Positions 51,591-61,058 are shown, counted from the first letter of the stretch. The stretch is 64,000 bases of DNA from Streptomyces sp. NBRC 110028 (GCF_001417735.1 NZ_BBUZ01000040.1:59513-123512), one strand, 5' to 3'. Notes: a model not told the origin generated them from the sequence alone. Program-made: numbers and translations.

Positions 51591-53191
51591 TGGGCCGGGA
51601 CCTCAACCGCCGTACGTTCCTCGCCGCTTCGGCCGCCGCCGGGGCCGGTGGCGCCCTCGCCGCGTCCGCCACACCGGCCTCCGCGGCCCCTGCCCGCACC
51701 TCCGCCGCAACCGGCACGCCCGGCGCCCCCGCCGTCGCCGTGCCCGATCTGCCCGTGCGCGAGGCGGCGCGGCACGACCCCACGGAGGCCACGCTCGCCG
51801 AGGCCGTCGTCCTGATCCGCACCGGCCGTCTCACCTCCGCGGATCTCGTCCAGGCGTATCTGGACCGGATCGAGAAGTACGACAAGACCTACCAGGCGTA
51901 CGCCGAGGTGACCCGGAAACAGGCGCTCCTCGCGGCCTACGCGGCGGACCGGGCGAACCGCGGCGAGGACCGAAAGCGCGCGCCGCTGGCCGGAGTTCCG
52001 CTGTGCGTCAAGGACAACTACTTCACCAAGGGCGTGCCCACCCGCGCCAACTCCTTCATCTTCGAAGACTTCGTGCCGGTCACCGACGCCACCGCCGTCG
52101 CCCGGCTCAAGGCGGCGGGCGGCATCCTGCTCGGCAAGGGGCAGATGGGACCGCTGGCCACCACCCGTGCCACCACGCCGGGCGGCCTGGTCACCACCGT
52201 CAACGCCTGGACGCCCGACAATCCGCTCATCGACCCCGGCGGTTCGTCCACGGGACCGGCCTGCGCGGTCGCCGGGCGGATGGCGTCGTCCTCCATCGGC
52301 ACCCAGACCGGCGGCTCCATCGTCAACCCGGCCAACCGGCAGAACCTCACCGGCCTGAAGCCCACCATGGGCCGGGTCTCCCTGAACGGCGTCATCCCGC
52401 TCTCGTACACCCGCGACCACTGCGGTCCGATCGCCCGCGACGCGATGGACGCGGCGGTCATGCTGACCGTCATGGCCGGTCCGGACGCCGAGGATCCGCG
52501 GACCCAGGGCCTGCCGCGCCTGCCCGACCTGGTGCGCGCGGCCACCCCCGTGGTCTCGCCCAAGGGGAAGGTACGGCTGCGCCGGCCCACCCGGATCGGG
52601 GTGCCGCCGGGGTTCACCGACGGCATCGCCCGGAGTGAGGCGCTCCTGGACACCCTGGCGGATCTGCCCGGCGTCACCCTCGTGGAGGTCCGCTACCCCG
52701 CCGACTGGTCACTGCTGACCGGTAGCGCGTTCAACGCCGCACGCCTGAGCGAGCGCACCGAGCCCTTCCGGCACTGGCTGCGCCAGGACCTGACGAAGTT
52801 CGGCGTCTCGGTGCTGGGCTGGCTGCAGGGGCTGATGATCTCCGGCGACGAGTGGATCACCGCGCAGCGCGCCAAGCACCACTTGCTGCGCGCGGTGCTC
52901 GACGGTCCGTTCGACCACTGTGACGTGCTGCTGCAGACCAGCCCGGTACCGTTCGACATCCTGGGCCTTCCGGAGATCGGCTTCCCCATCGGCTTCACGG
53001 CCGGCGTGCCGACCGGGGCGATCCTCGGCGGGGCACCGTACGAGGAGGACCGCCTGCTGGAGGTGGTCGCCGCCTATCAGGCGGTCACCGACTGGCACGA
53101 GCGGCGCCCGGTGGATCCGGCCCTGGAGCCCGTCAAGCGGGTCGTCCGCCCGCTGCTGGACGCCGTGGAGGCCGCGGCCTCCAGCGCGTAG
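51590..53191 (+). CDS. Tat-exported amidase-signature hydrolase (533 aa)
   Basis: An amidase-signature enzyme (Ser-cisSer-Lys) likely exported folded. The Tat signal is NRRTFLAASAAAGAGGALAA (residues 6-25), cleaved near ASA-A. Catalytic Lys141 (LCVKDNYF), cis-Ser219 in PGGSSTG and nucleophile Ser243 in QTGGSI have the 24-residue spacing seen in fatty acid amide hydrolase. It hydrolyses an amide or amidated ligand; the substrate cannot be told. It is co-transcribed with the 96-aa gene and lies before rpsO with a 243-bp gap. Confidence 0.88.
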   Translation: MGRDLNRRTFLAASAAAGAGGALAASATPASAAPARTSAATGTPGAPAVAVPDLPVREAARHDPTEATLAEAVVLIRTGRLTSADLVQAYLDRIEKYDKTYQAYAEVTRKQALLAAYAADRANRGEDRKRAPLAGVPLCVKDNYFTKGVPTRANSFIFEDFVPVTDATAVARLKAAGGILLGKGQMGPLATTRATTPGGLVTTVNAWTPDNPLIDPGGSSTGPACAVAGRMASSSIGTQTGGSIVNPANRQNLTGLKPTMGRVSLNGVIPLSYTRDHCGPIARDAMDAAVMLTVMAGPDAEDPRTQGLPRLPDLVRAATPVVSPKGKVRLRRPTRIGVPPGFTDGIARSEALLDTLADLPGVTLVEVRYPADWSLLTGSAFNAARLSERTEPFRHWLRQDLTKFGVSVLGWLQGLMISGDEWITAQRAKHHLLRAVLDGPFDHCDVLLQTSPVPFDILGLPEIGFPIGFTAGVPTGAILGGAPYEEDRLLEVVAAYQAVTDWHERRPVDPALEPVKRVVRPLLDAVEAAASSA

Positions 53192-53434
53192 TGCCGGAGG
53201 CCGCCCGTGCGTAGTGCGGCGGCCGTGAGTGCGCAGTGGCCGCGGCGGCCTGAAGGATCCCGCCCGGGACACTGGTACTCTGTGTGCTGGCCGTTTGCGT
53301 ACGCGCCCCCGGAGCCTTCTGCGAAGGTCCTGGAGACAGCGCCCAGCGGACCCCGCCTTCCGAGTCACGGAAGATCCCCTGAGACACCGACCAGGGGCAC
53401 TCGGCGGCTGAAACTGAGAAACCTAGGAGTACGT

Positions 53435-53722
53435 GTGTCGCTCGACGCCGCTACGAAGAAGCAGATCATGACCGAGTTCGCCACGAAGGAAGGCGACACC
53501 GGCTCCCCGGAGGTCCAGGTCGCGCTGCTTTCGCGCCGCATCTCGGACCTGACCGAGCACCTCAAGACCCACAAGCACGACCACCACTCCCGCCGTGGTC
53601 TGCTGCTGCTGGTCGGCCAGCGCCGCCGGCTGCTGCAGTACCTGGCGAAGAAGGACATCACGCGCTTCCGTGCGCTGGTCGAGCGCCTCGGCATCCGTCG
53701 CGGTGCGGCGGGCGCCAAGTAA
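53435..53722 (+). CDS. rpsO: 30S ribosomal protein S15
   Basis: S15 binds 16S rRNA helices 20-22 and helps assemble the 30S platform. The 95-aa product carries ATKKQIMTEFATKEGDTGSP, VALLSRRISDLTEHLKTHKHDHHSRRGLL and the closing RFRALVERLGIRR, typical for the family. I chose GTG 53435 (preceded by TAGGAG); upstream frame sequence is not S15-like. It precedes pnp in the conserved rpsO-pnp arrangement. TACTCT at 53276-53281 could be a -10 box about 155 bp upstream, without a clear -35. Confidence 0.97.
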   Translation: MSLDAATKKQIMTEFATKEGDTGSPEVQVALLSRRISDLTEHLKTHKHDHHSRRGLLLLVGQRRRLLQYLAKKDITRFRALVERLGIRRGAAGAK

Positions 53723-53733
53723 GTCGTCGTGGA

Positions 53734-53765
53734 GGGAGCGGTTCCCGGGTCAGGGGGCCGCTCCC
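53734..53765 (+). terminator. Hairpin after rpsO
   Basis: GGGAGCGG (53734-53741) pairs with CCGCTCCC (53758-53765); the loop contains GGTTCCCGGG. It is 11 bp past the rpsO stop. In streptomycetes the rpsO-pnp intergenic RNA is known to be structured and processed, so this may be a partial terminator or processing site rather than a full stop. Confidence 0.65.
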
Positions 53766-53988
53766 TTCGCTGTACGCGGCCTCTCGCGCCGCGTCGCCCC
53801 CTCGGCACGGAGCGTATTTTGTCCGCTACGTCCCGTACGCGCCAGACCGCACACCCATCGTGATGATGGCCGAAGCTTTGTAGTCTGGTCCCAACAACGC
53901 CATAACGCACGAGGAGGAGCGCCTCATTCCCGCCGCACCGGCGCCATAGGAGCCGGTCCTCGGTAGTGGCTCCCGGAACTGGCAATTT

Positions 53989-54012
53989 CCGGTGGCTTCG
54001 ATCGAAGACCGG
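53989..54012 (+). ncRNA. Leader stem-loop upstream of pnp
   Basis: CCGGT and CTTCGA (53989-54001 with a GG bulge) pair with TCGAAG and ACCGG (54002-54012). The structure sits about 90 bases before the pnp GTG in a 379-bp rpsO-pnp gap. Intergenic hairpins cut by RNase III and used in pnp autoregulation are established in Streptomyces; that this one serves the role is inference. TAGTCT at 53881-53886 is a possible -10 box for pnp. Confidence 0.45.
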
Positions 54013-54101
54013 CCCGGCAGCCGGACAGCAAGGCCCGGAGGCGCTGCTCCACCACCGTCCACCGTCATACGGACGGGGACGCAGACGAGGAGATTTCCCT
54101 G

Positions 54102-56348
54102 GTGGAGAACGAGACCCACTACGCCGAGGCCGTCATCGACAACGGCACCTTCGGCACCCGCACCATCCGTTTCGAGACGGGCCGCCTGGCCCGTCAGGCC
54201 GCCGGCTCGGCCGTGGCCTACCTGGACGACGACACCATGGTGCTGTCGGCCACCACCGCTTCGAAGAACCCCAAGGACCAGCTCGACTTCTTCCCGCTGA
54301 CGGTCGACGTCGAGGAGCGGATGTACGCCGCCGGACGCATCCCCGGCTCGTTCTTCCGCCGTGAGGGCCGCCCGTCCGAGGACGCGATCCTCACCTGCCG
54401 CCTCATCGACCGCCCGCTGCGCCCGTCCTTCAAGAAGGGCCTGCGCAACGAGATCCAGGTCGTCGAGACGATCATGGCGCTCAACCCCGACCACCTCTAC
54501 GACGTGGTCGCGATCAACGCCGCATCCTGCTCCACCCAGCTGGCGGGCCTGCCCTTCTCCGGCCCGATCGGCGGCACCCGCGTCGCCCTGATCAAGGGCC
54601 AGTGGGTCGCCTTCCCGACCCACAGCGAGCTGGAGGACGCCGTCTTCGACATGGTCGTCGCCGGTCGCGTCCTGGAGGACGGCGACGTCGCGATCATGAT
54701 GGTCGAGGCCGAGGCCACCCAGCAGACCATCCAGCTGGTCAAGGACGGCGCCGAGGCGCCGACCGAGGAGATCGTCGCGGCCGGCCTCGAGGCCGCCAAG
54801 CCGTTCATCAAGGTCCTGTGCAAGGCCCAGTCGGACCTCGCCGCCAAGGCCGCCAAGCCCACCGGCGAGTTCCCGATCTTCCTGGACTACCAGGACGACG
54901 TGCTGGAGGCGCTCACCGCCGCCGTGCGCGACGAGCTGTCCCAGGCGCTGACCATCGCGGGCAAGCAGGAGCGCGAGGCCGAGCTGGACCGCGTCAAGGG
55001 TCTGGCCGCCGAGAAGCTGCTGCCGCAGTTCGAGGGACGCGAGAAGGAGATCTCCGCCGCGTACCGCTCGCTGACCAAGTCCCTGGTGCGCGAGCGCGTC
55101 ATCAAGGAGAAGAAGCGCATCGACGGCCGCGGCGTCACGGACATCCGTACGCTCGCCGCCGAGGTCGAGGCGATCCCGCGGGTCCACGGCTCGGCGCTGT
55201 TCGAGCGCGGCGAGACCCAGATCCTGGGCGTCACCACGCTGAACATGCTCCGCATGGAGCAGCAGCTCGACACGCTCTCGCCCGAGACGCGCCGCCGCTA
55301 CATGCACAACTACAACTTCCCGCCGTACTCCACCGGTGAGACCGGCCGCGTGGGCTCCCCCAAGCGCCGCGAGATCGGTCACGGCGCGCTGGCCGAGCGG
55401 GCGCTGCTGCCCGTGCTGCCGACCCGCGAGGAGTTCCCGTACGCCATCCGCCAGGTCTCCGAGGCGCTCGGCTCCAACGGTTCGACCTCCATGGGCTCGG
55501 TCTGCGCCTCCACGATGTCGCTGCTGAACGCCGGTGTGCCGCTGAAGGCCCCGGTCGCGGGCATCGCGATGGGCCTGATCTCCCAGGAGATCGACGGCGA
55601 GACCCACTACGTCACCCTCACCGACATCCTCGGTGCGGAGGACGCGTTCGGTGACATGGACTTCAAGGTCGCCGGCACCAAGCAGTTCGTGACCGCCCTC
55701 CAGCTGGACACCAAGCTGGACGGCATCCCGGCGTCCGTCCTGGCCGCGGCCCTCAAGCAGGCCCGCGACGCCCGGCTGCACATCCTCGACGTGATGATGG
55801 AGGCCATCGACACGCCGGACGAGATGTCCCCGAACGCCCCGCGGATCATCACCGTCAAGATCCCGGTGGACAAGATCGGTGAGGTCATCGGCCCCAAGGG
55901 CAAGATGATCAACCAGATCCAGGAGGACACCGGCGCCGAGATCACCATCGAGGACGACGGCACGATCTACATCGGTGCCGCCGACGGACCGGCCGCCGAG
56001 GCCGCCCGCGCGACCATCAACGGCATCGCCAACCCGACGATGCCCGAGGTCGGCGAGCGCTACCTGGGCACGGTCGTGAAGACCACCACCTTCGGCGCCT
56101 TCGTCTCCCTGCTCCCGGGCAAGGACGGGCTGCTGCACATCTCGCAGATCCGCAAGCTCGCCGGTGGCAAGCGCGTGGAGAACGTCGAGGACGTGCTCGC
56201 GGTGGGCTCCAAGGTGCAGGTCGAGATCGCCGAGATCGACCAGCGCGGCAAGCTCTCGCTGCACCCGGTCATCGAGGGTGAGGACGACAAGGACGACGAG
56301 GCGAAGGACGCTGCTTCCGACAGCGGCTCCGCCGCGGGAGCCAAGTGA
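54102..56348 (+). CDS. pnp: Polyribonucleotide nucleotidyltransferase (PNPase)
   Basis: PNPase degrades RNA 3'-to-5' by phosphorolysis and can polymerise tails; the streptomycete enzyme has also been described as guanosine pentaphosphate synthetase. The 748-aa product has two RNase PH domains (GRLARQAAGSAVAYLDDDTM, RIPGSFFRREGRPSEDAIL; GRGVTDIRTLAAEV, TSMGSVCASTMSLLNAGV), a KH domain near 581-640 (IGEVIGPKGKMINQI) and an S1 domain near 650-720 (GTVVKTTTFGAFV). The acidic C-terminal tail is usual. GTG 54102 has GAGGAGA upstream. The end overlaps the M16 gene by 4 bp. Confidence 0.97.
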   Translation: MENETHYAEAVIDNGTFGTRTIRFETGRLARQAAGSAVAYLDDDTMVLSATTASKNPKDQLDFFPLTVDVEERMYAAGRIPGSFFRREGRPSEDAILTCRLIDRPLRPSFKKGLRNEIQVVETIMALNPDHLYDVVAINAASCSTQLAGLPFSGPIGGTRVALIKGQWVAFPTHSELEDAVFDMVVAGRVLEDGDVAIMMVEAEATQQTIQLVKDGAEAPTEEIVAAGLEAAKPFIKVLCKAQSDLAAKAAKPTGEFPIFLDYQDDVLEALTAAVRDELSQALTIAGKQEREAELDRVKGLAAEKLLPQFEGREKEISAAYRSLTKSLVRERVIKEKKRIDGRGVTDIRTLAAEVEAIPRVHGSALFERGETQILGVTTLNMLRMEQQLDTLSPETRRRYMHNYNFPPYSTGETGRVGSPKRREIGHGALAERALLPVLPTREEFPYAIRQVSEALGSNGSTSMGSVCASTMSLLNAGVPLKAPVAGIAMGLISQEIDGETHYVTLTDILGAEDAFGDMDFKVAGTKQFVTALQLDTKLDGIPASVLAAALKQARDARLHILDVMMEAIDTPDEMSPNAPRIITVKIPVDKIGEVIGPKGKMINQIQEDTGAEITIEDDGTIYIGAADGPAAEAARATINGIANPTMPEVGERYLGTVVKTTTFGAFVSLLPGKDGLLHISQIRKLAGGKRVENVEDVLAVGSKVQVEIAEIDQRGKLSLHPVIEGEDDKDDEAKDAASDSGSAAGAK

Positions 56349-57724
56349 CGTACGACGACGATGTGACGACGGCCCGCACCTCCTCGGAGGGGCGGGCCGT
56401 CGCCCGTACCCAAACGCTTCTCCCGGGCGAGAACGGCATCGGGACGGTCCGCAGGACCACGCTCCCCAGCGGTCTGCGCATCCTCACCGAAACCCTGCCG
56501 TCCGTGCGCTCCGCCACCTTCGGTATCTGGGCGCACGTGGGCTCCCGCGACGAGACCCCCACGCTGAACGGCGCCACCCACTACCTGGAGCACCTGCTCT
56601 TCAAGGGCACCCGGCGGCGCAGCGCGCTCGACATCTCCGCGGCCATCGACGCCGTCGGCGGCGAGATGAACGCGTTCACCGCCAAGGAGTACACCTGCTA
56701 CTACGCGCGGGTGCTCGACACCGATCTGCCGCTGGCCATCGACGTCGTCTGCGACATGCTGACCGGCTCGGTGATCGACGGGAGGGACGTGGACGCCGAG
56801 CGCGGCGTCATCCTCGAAGAGATCGCGATGACCGAGGACGACCCGGGCGACTGCGTCCACGACCTGTTCGCGCACACCATGCTGGGCGACACCCCGCTCG
56901 GCCGCCCGGTCCTGGGCACCGTCGACACCGTCAACGGGCTCGGCCGCGACCAGATCGCCCGCTTCTACGAGAAGCACTACGATCCGACCCATCTGGTCGT
57001 CGCCGCCGCGGGCAACGTCGACCACGACACGGTCGTGGCGCAGGTCAGCGACGCCTTCGGGCAGGCGGGCGCCCTCACCCGCGGCGACGCGGTCCCGGTC
57101 GCCCCGCGCGCCGGTTCCCGGGCGATCCGCACCGCCGGCCGGGTCGAGCTGCTGAACCGCAAGACCGAGCAGGCGCACGTCATCCTCGGCATGCCCGGCA
57201 TCCCGCGCACCGACGACCGGCGCTGGGCGCTCGGCGTGCTCAACACGGCGCTCGGCGGCGGCATGAGCTCCCGGCTCTTCCAGGAGGTCCGGGAGAAGCG
57301 CGGCCTCGCCTACAGCGTCTACTCCTACAACTCCGGCTTCGCCGACTGCGGTCTCTTCGGCGTCTACGCGGGCTGCCGCCCGAGCCAGGTGCACGACGTC
57401 CTCAAGATCTGCCGCGACGAGCTGGACCAGGTCGCGCGCGACGGCCTCACCGACGAGGAGCTGCGGCGCGCCATCGGCCAGCTCTCCGGCTCCACGGTGC
57501 TCGGCCTGGAGGACACCGGCGCGCTGATGAACCGCATCGGCAAGAGCGAGCTGTGCTGGGCCGACCAGATGTCGGTGGACGACATGCTCGCCCGGATCCA
57601 GTCGGTCACCCCGGACGAGGTGCGCGAGGTGGCCCGCGATGTACTGGGGCAGCGTCCTTCGCTGTCGGTCATCGGCCCGCTGAAGGACAAGCAGGCGGCC
57701 CGGCTGGACGAGGCCGTCGCCTAG
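56345..57724 (+). CDS. M16 family zinc metallopeptidase
   Basis: A 459-aa pitrilysin/MPP-like peptidase. The inverted zinc motif HYLEH (79-83) and distal Glu in ERGVILEE (about 159) are intact, and RTDDRRWALGVLNTALGGGM and EVREKRGLAYSVYSYNSGF are found in the C-terminal half of such enzymes. It is likely cytoplasmic; no signal peptide is seen. It overlaps pnp by 4 bp (GTGA), matching the actinobacterial pnp-peptidase pair, and precedes dapB by 62 bp. The substrate is unknown. Confidence 0.92.
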   Translation: MTYDDDVTTARTSSEGRAVARTQTLLPGENGIGTVRRTTLPSGLRILTETLPSVRSATFGIWAHVGSRDETPTLNGATHYLEHLLFKGTRRRSALDISAAIDAVGGEMNAFTAKEYTCYYARVLDTDLPLAIDVVCDMLTGSVIDGRDVDAERGVILEEIAMTEDDPGDCVHDLFAHTMLGDTPLGRPVLGTVDTVNGLGRDQIARFYEKHYDPTHLVVAAAGNVDHDTVVAQVSDAFGQAGALTRGDAVPVAPRAGSRAIRTAGRVELLNRKTEQAHVILGMPGIPRTDDRRWALGVLNTALGGGMSSRLFQEVREKRGLAYSVYSYNSGFADCGLFGVYAGCRPSQVHDVLKICRDELDQVARDGLTDEELRRAIGQLSGSTVLGLEDTGALMNRIGKSELCWADQMSVDDMLARIQSVTPDEVREVARDVLGQRPSLSVIGPLKDKQAARLDEAVA

Positions 57725-57786
57725 CCGGAGAAGAGCCGCCCGGCCGGAGAAGCCGTCCGACCGGAGAAAGCGAAGGAAGAGGAACG

Positions 57787-58539
57787 ATGAGCAAGCTGCG
57801 CGTGGCCGTCCTCGGTGCCAAGGGCCGGATCGGCTCCGAGGCCGTACGAGCCGTCGAGGCCGCCGAGGACATGGAACTGGTCGCCGCGCTGGGCCGGGGC
57901 GACAAGCTGGAGACCATGGTCGAGGCGGGCGCCGAGGTCGCGGTCGAGCTGACCGACCCGGGCTCGGTGATGGGCAACCTCGACTTCTGCGTACGGCACG
58001 GCATCCACGGCGTCGTCGGCACCACCGGCTGGACCGACGAGCGCCTCGCGCAGCTGCGCGGCTGGCTCGACGGCTCGCCCCGCACCGGCGTGCTCATCGC
58101 CCCGAACTTCTCCATCGGCGCCGTCCTGACCATGCGCTTCGCCCGTCAGGCCGCCCGCTTCTTCGAATCGGTCGAGGTCATCGAGCTGCACCACCCCAAC
58201 AAGGTGGACGCCCCCTCGGGCACCGCGGCCCGTACCGCCCAGCTGATCGGCGAGGCCCGCCGAGAGGCGGGCTGCGCCCCGCAGCCGGACGCGACGGCCA
58301 CGGCGCTGGAGGGCGCGCGGGGCGCCGAGGTGGACGGCGTGCCGGTGCACTCGGTACGGCTGCGCGGGCTCCTCGCCCACCAGGAGGTCCTGCTCGGCGG
58401 CGAGGGCGAGACCCTCACCATCCGGCACGACTCGATCCACCACAGCAGCTTCATGCCGGGCATCCTGCTCGGCGCGCGGCGCGTGGTGACCACCCCCGGC
58501 CTGACCTTCGGCCTGGAACACTTCCTCGATCTGGACTGA
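57787..58539 (+). CDS. dapB: 4-hydroxy-tetrahydrodipicolinate reductase
   Basis: DapB reduces the product of DapA to tetrahydrodipicolinate in lysine and diaminopimelate synthesis. The 250-aa product has the dinucleotide-binding VAVLGAKGRIGSE (GxxGxxG at 10-16), GTTGW at 78-82, APNFSIGAVL and the catalytic HHPNKVDAPSGTA (135-147). GAAGAGGAAC precedes the ATG. dapA lies about 2.5 kb downstream, separated by a membrane protein, a PH-domain protein and thyX. Confidence 0.96.
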   Translation: MSKLRVAVLGAKGRIGSEAVRAVEAAEDMELVAALGRGDKLETMVEAGAEVAVELTDPGSVMGNLDFCVRHGIHGVVGTTGWTDERLAQLRGWLDGSPRTGVLIAPNFSIGAVLTMRFARQAARFFESVEVIELHHPNKVDAPSGTAARTAQLIGEARREAGCAPQPDATATALEGARGAEVDGVPVHSVRLRGLLAHQEVLLGGEGETLTIRHDSIHHSSFMPGILLGARRVVTTPGLTFGLEHFLDLD

Positions 58540-58549
58540 GGGCACACCG

Positions 58550-59017
58550 GTGCGCGCAAAGATCACGTATTTCGTCCTCGCGGCCGTCCTGGTCGTCTAC
58601 TTCGTGCTGGTCGGCGACCGCGGGGTGCTTCTCATCCGGGAGGGCACCCCGGTGACCATCGCCTATGGCGCGGCCGTGCTGGTGCTGCCGCTCATCGGCG
58701 GCTGGTTCCTGTGGCAGACCACCCAGTTCGCGCGCAACGCCGACCGGCTCGCGCGCGAACTGGACGCCGAGGGCGGCCTGCCGGTCGACGAGCTGGTACG
58801 GACCCCCGGCGGGCGCATCGACCGGGACTCGGCGGACGCGGTCTTCGCCAAGCGGCGGGCCGAGACGGAAGCGTCGCCGGAGGACTGGCGCTCCTGGTTC
58901 CGGCTCGCCATCGCGTACCACGACGCCCGCGACACCGCCCGCGCCCGCAAGGCGATGCAGCGCGCCATCGCCCTCCACGACGGCAAGCCGGTCCGGGCCG
59001 CGGACGGCTCCGGCTGA
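58550..59017 (+). CDS. Membrane protein with TPR-like C-terminus (155 aa)
   Basis: A 155-residue protein with two N-terminal membrane segments (ITYFVLAAVLVVYFVLV and IAYGAAVLVLPLIGGWFLW) and a helical cytoplasmic tail with a single TPR-like pair (DWRSWFRLAIAYHDARDTARARKAMQRAI). It starts at GTG 58550, 10 bp after dapB, so it is in that operon. I recognise it as a conserved streptomycete hypothetical by position; no function is known. Confidence 0.75.
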   Translation: MRAKITYFVLAAVLVVYFVLVGDRGVLLIREGTPVTIAYGAAVLVLPLIGGWFLWQTTQFARNADRLARELDAEGGLPVDELVRTPGGRIDRDSADAVFAKRRAETEASPEDWRSWFRLAIAYHDARDTARARKAMQRAIALHDGKPVRAADGSG

Positions 59018-59041
59018 CGGCACCACGGGCTCAGCGGCCGC

Positions 59042-59629
59042 TCAGCGGCCGCGCCGGGCCGCCTGCTCGTCGAGTGCGTCGGCGGCCGCCCGGAAGGCCT
59101 CGGGGCGCCCCAGGAAGTCGGTGTCATGGCTGGTCATCAGGGTCAGCGGGGCGCCGCCCGACGTCCGCTCGGCGAGCACCGCCTGCCCCTGCACCGTGAG
59201 CGGAAGGCCCAGCTGGCGCACCGGCTGCTGGACCGTACGTATCGACGCGACGTCCTGCCAGGCGACCGTGGTGGACGAGAACAGCCCGGTCCGCCGCAGC
59301 CCCCGCTCGTTCGCCCGGACGCCCGCCTGCACCATCCGGACCGCGAAGCCCATCACCAGCGTCGCCGCGGCGACGCACACCCCCGCGGCCGGTCCCGAGC
59401 CCGCCAGGGCGATGATCAGCGCCGAGAAGAGGAGGTACGAGGCGAGCAGCAACAGCACCGCCGCCCCGCCCACCTTCCAGGGCCCCGGCCGGTACGGGCG
59501 GCGCCAGCGCTCGGGGTCCTCGTAGGCGACATCGGCATGCGTGACGTCGACATGCGCGAGCGGGGCCGCTTCGGGCCCCGCTCGGTCGTCGTCATGTGCG
59601 CGGTCGGCTGTCAGGAAGGGCAGTGGCAC
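59042..59629 (-). CDS. PH-domain membrane protein (195 aa)
   Basis: A 195-residue protein. A polar N-terminal ~50 residues precede two membrane segments (VGGAAVLLLLASYLLFSALI and VCVAAATLVMGFAVRMV), then a bacterial PH-like domain (GVRANERGLRRTGLFSSTTVAWQDVASIR) to the end. This is the typical plan of actinobacterial PH-domain membrane proteins of unknown function. It faces the dapB-operon membrane gene across 24 bp containing a repeated CAGCGGCCGC block. Confidence 0.8.
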   Translation of the reverse strand: MPLPFLTADRAHDDDRAGPEAAPLAHVDVTHADVAYEDPERWRRPYRPGPWKVGGAAVLLLLASYLLFSALIIALAGSGPAAGVCVAAATLVMGFAVRMVQAGVRANERGLRRTGLFSSTTVAWQDVASIRTVQQPVRQLGLPLTVQGQAVLAERTSGGAPLTLMTSHDTDFLGRPEAFRAAADALDEQAARRGR

Positions 59630-59690
59630 GGATCGTCCTCACTCACACACGTCCGGTGGTCTGTGGTGAGCGAGGCTATCCCAGCACAGC

Positions 59691-59927
59691 TCAGCGCCCG
59701 TTCGAGGCCTCCTGCGCCTGGTGGGTGGGGTGCGACTGACTGTCGAGCGCGGGCATGCCGAACATCAGTGCGCCGACGAAACCGGCGACGATCGTCAGCC
59801 CCATCAGCGTCCGGCCGGTTATCTCGGACCGGGACGCCCGGGGGCGGGGTGGCGGGGTGACATTGCTGCGGAAACGGTCGGCTTCGGCGACGAAGGCGAA
59901 CGGTACGGGCTCTCGCCGGCGGAACAT
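59691..59927 (-). CDS. Small membrane protein (78 aa)
   Basis: A 78-residue protein with a basic N-terminal half (MFRRREPVPFAFVAEADRFR), one membrane segment (ITGRTLMGLTIVAGFVGALM) and a polar tail. AAGGAGAG lies at the correct distance upstream, which makes this a likely real gene despite its size. It is divergent from thyX across 223 bp. Function unknown. Confidence 0.65.
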   Translation of the reverse strand: MFRRREPVPFAFVAEADRFRSNVTPPPRPRASRSEITGRTLMGLTIVAGFVGALMFGMPALDSQSHPTHQAQEASNGR

Positions 59928-60150
59928 GAGCGGGCTCTCCTTGGAACCTCGGGCGCGGGTACTTCAGTGTGTTGGACGTGTGAACGACCATTCTGGTGCC
60001 CTGTTTCAAGAACTTCAGCCAAAATTTTCTGCGGGGGTCCGCGCACGTGTTCACACGAGGGTCCGTGCGGGGGTCCGGGGGAGCGGAGCTGTCGGTGGCG
60101 GCCCGTAAGCTGGGCCCGCCCCGAGCGATGCGACATGGAAGGACCCGTCG

Positions 60151-60903
60151 GTGAGCGAGACCCCCGCCGAGAGCCCGGCCGAGACCGAGAAGGCCAGTTT
60201 CCGCAGCGATGTGACCGTCGAGCTGGTGAAGCACAGCGCCGCCGACTCCGACGTCCTGTGGGCCGCGAGGGTGTCCACCGCGGGTGAGCAGTCCCTCGAG
60301 GAGCTGACGAAGGACCCGGAGCGCTCCAAGGGGTTGATCAACTTCCTGATGCGCGACCGGCACGGCAGCCCGTTCGAGCACAACTCGATGACCTTCTTCA
60401 TCAGCGCCCCGATCTTCGTCTTCCGCGAGTTCATGCGGCACCGCGTGGGCTGGTCGTACAACGAGGAGTCCGGCCGTTACCGCCGTCTGGAGCCGGTCTT
60501 CTACGTGCCCGGCGAGGACCGCAAGCTGGTCCAGCAGGGCCGCCCGGGGAAGTACGAGTTCGTCGAGGGCACCCCCGAGCAGCACGCGCTGACCGGCCGC
60601 GCGATGGAGGACGCCTACCGCCACGCGTACGAGGCGTACCAGGAGATGCTGGCCGCCGGGGTCGCCCGTGAGGTGGCCCGCGCGGTGCTCCCGGTCGGCC
60701 TGTACTCCTCGATGTACGCGACGTGCAACGCGCGCTCGCTGATGCACTTCCTGGGCCTGCGCACCCAGCACGAGCAGGCCGCCGTGCCGTCCTTCCCGCA
60801 GCGGGAGATCGAGATGGTGGGCGAGAAGATGGAGGAGGCGTGGGCCGGGCTGATGCCGCTCACCCATGCCGCGTTCAACGCCAATGGCAGGGTCGCTCCG
60901 TAG
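60151..60903 (+). CDS. thyX: Flavin-dependent thymidylate synthase ThyX
   Basis: ThyX makes dTMP from dUMP using FAD, NADPH and methylenetetrahydrofolate. The 250-aa product holds the ThyX signature RHRVGWSYNEESGRY beginning at residue 96 (R-H-R-x5... S102, N104, E105) and HGSPFEHNSMTFFISAP before it. GTG 60151 has GGAAGGA upstream. It is separated from dapA by a terminator-like hairpin. Gene order dapB...thyX-dapA-rnj is as known in streptomycetes. Confidence 0.96.
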   Translation: MSETPAESPAETEKASFRSDVTVELVKHSAADSDVLWAARVSTAGEQSLEELTKDPERSKGLINFLMRDRHGSPFEHNSMTFFISAPIFVFREFMRHRVGWSYNEESGRYRRLEPVFYVPGEDRKLVQQGRPGKYEFVEGTPEQHALTGRAMEDAYRHAYEAYQEMLAAGVAREVARAVLPVGLYSSMYATCNARSLMHFLGLRTQHEQAAVPSFPQREIEMVGEKMEEAWAGLMPLTHAAFNANGRVAP

Positions 60904-60962
60904 CGCGAGCGAAGTGTCCGTATTGCGGCGTTTCGAGAAGTTCATCTAGGCTGAACAAAGGG

Positions 60963-61000
60963 CCCGGCACTGCTTGAACCCCCGAGCAGGCAGTGCCGGG
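60963..61000 (+). terminator. Hairpin after thyX
   Basis: CCCGGCACTGC (60963-60973) pairs exactly with GCAGTGCCGGG (60990-61000), with a 16-base loop that contains a further GCTTG/CGAGC-type pairing. It lies 60 bp past thyX and before the dapA promoter, a good terminator. Confidence 0.75.
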
Positions 61001-61058
61001 TCCTCTCTGATGGCGCTGTTCCGCCGCCCCGAGCGAGCGCCGCGGGGCGCGCTACGAG

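Noticed and set aside
53826..56264. 812-codon minus-strand frame opposite pnp
   Set aside because: Shadow of pnp; repetitive Gly/Leu/Asp composition without motifs.
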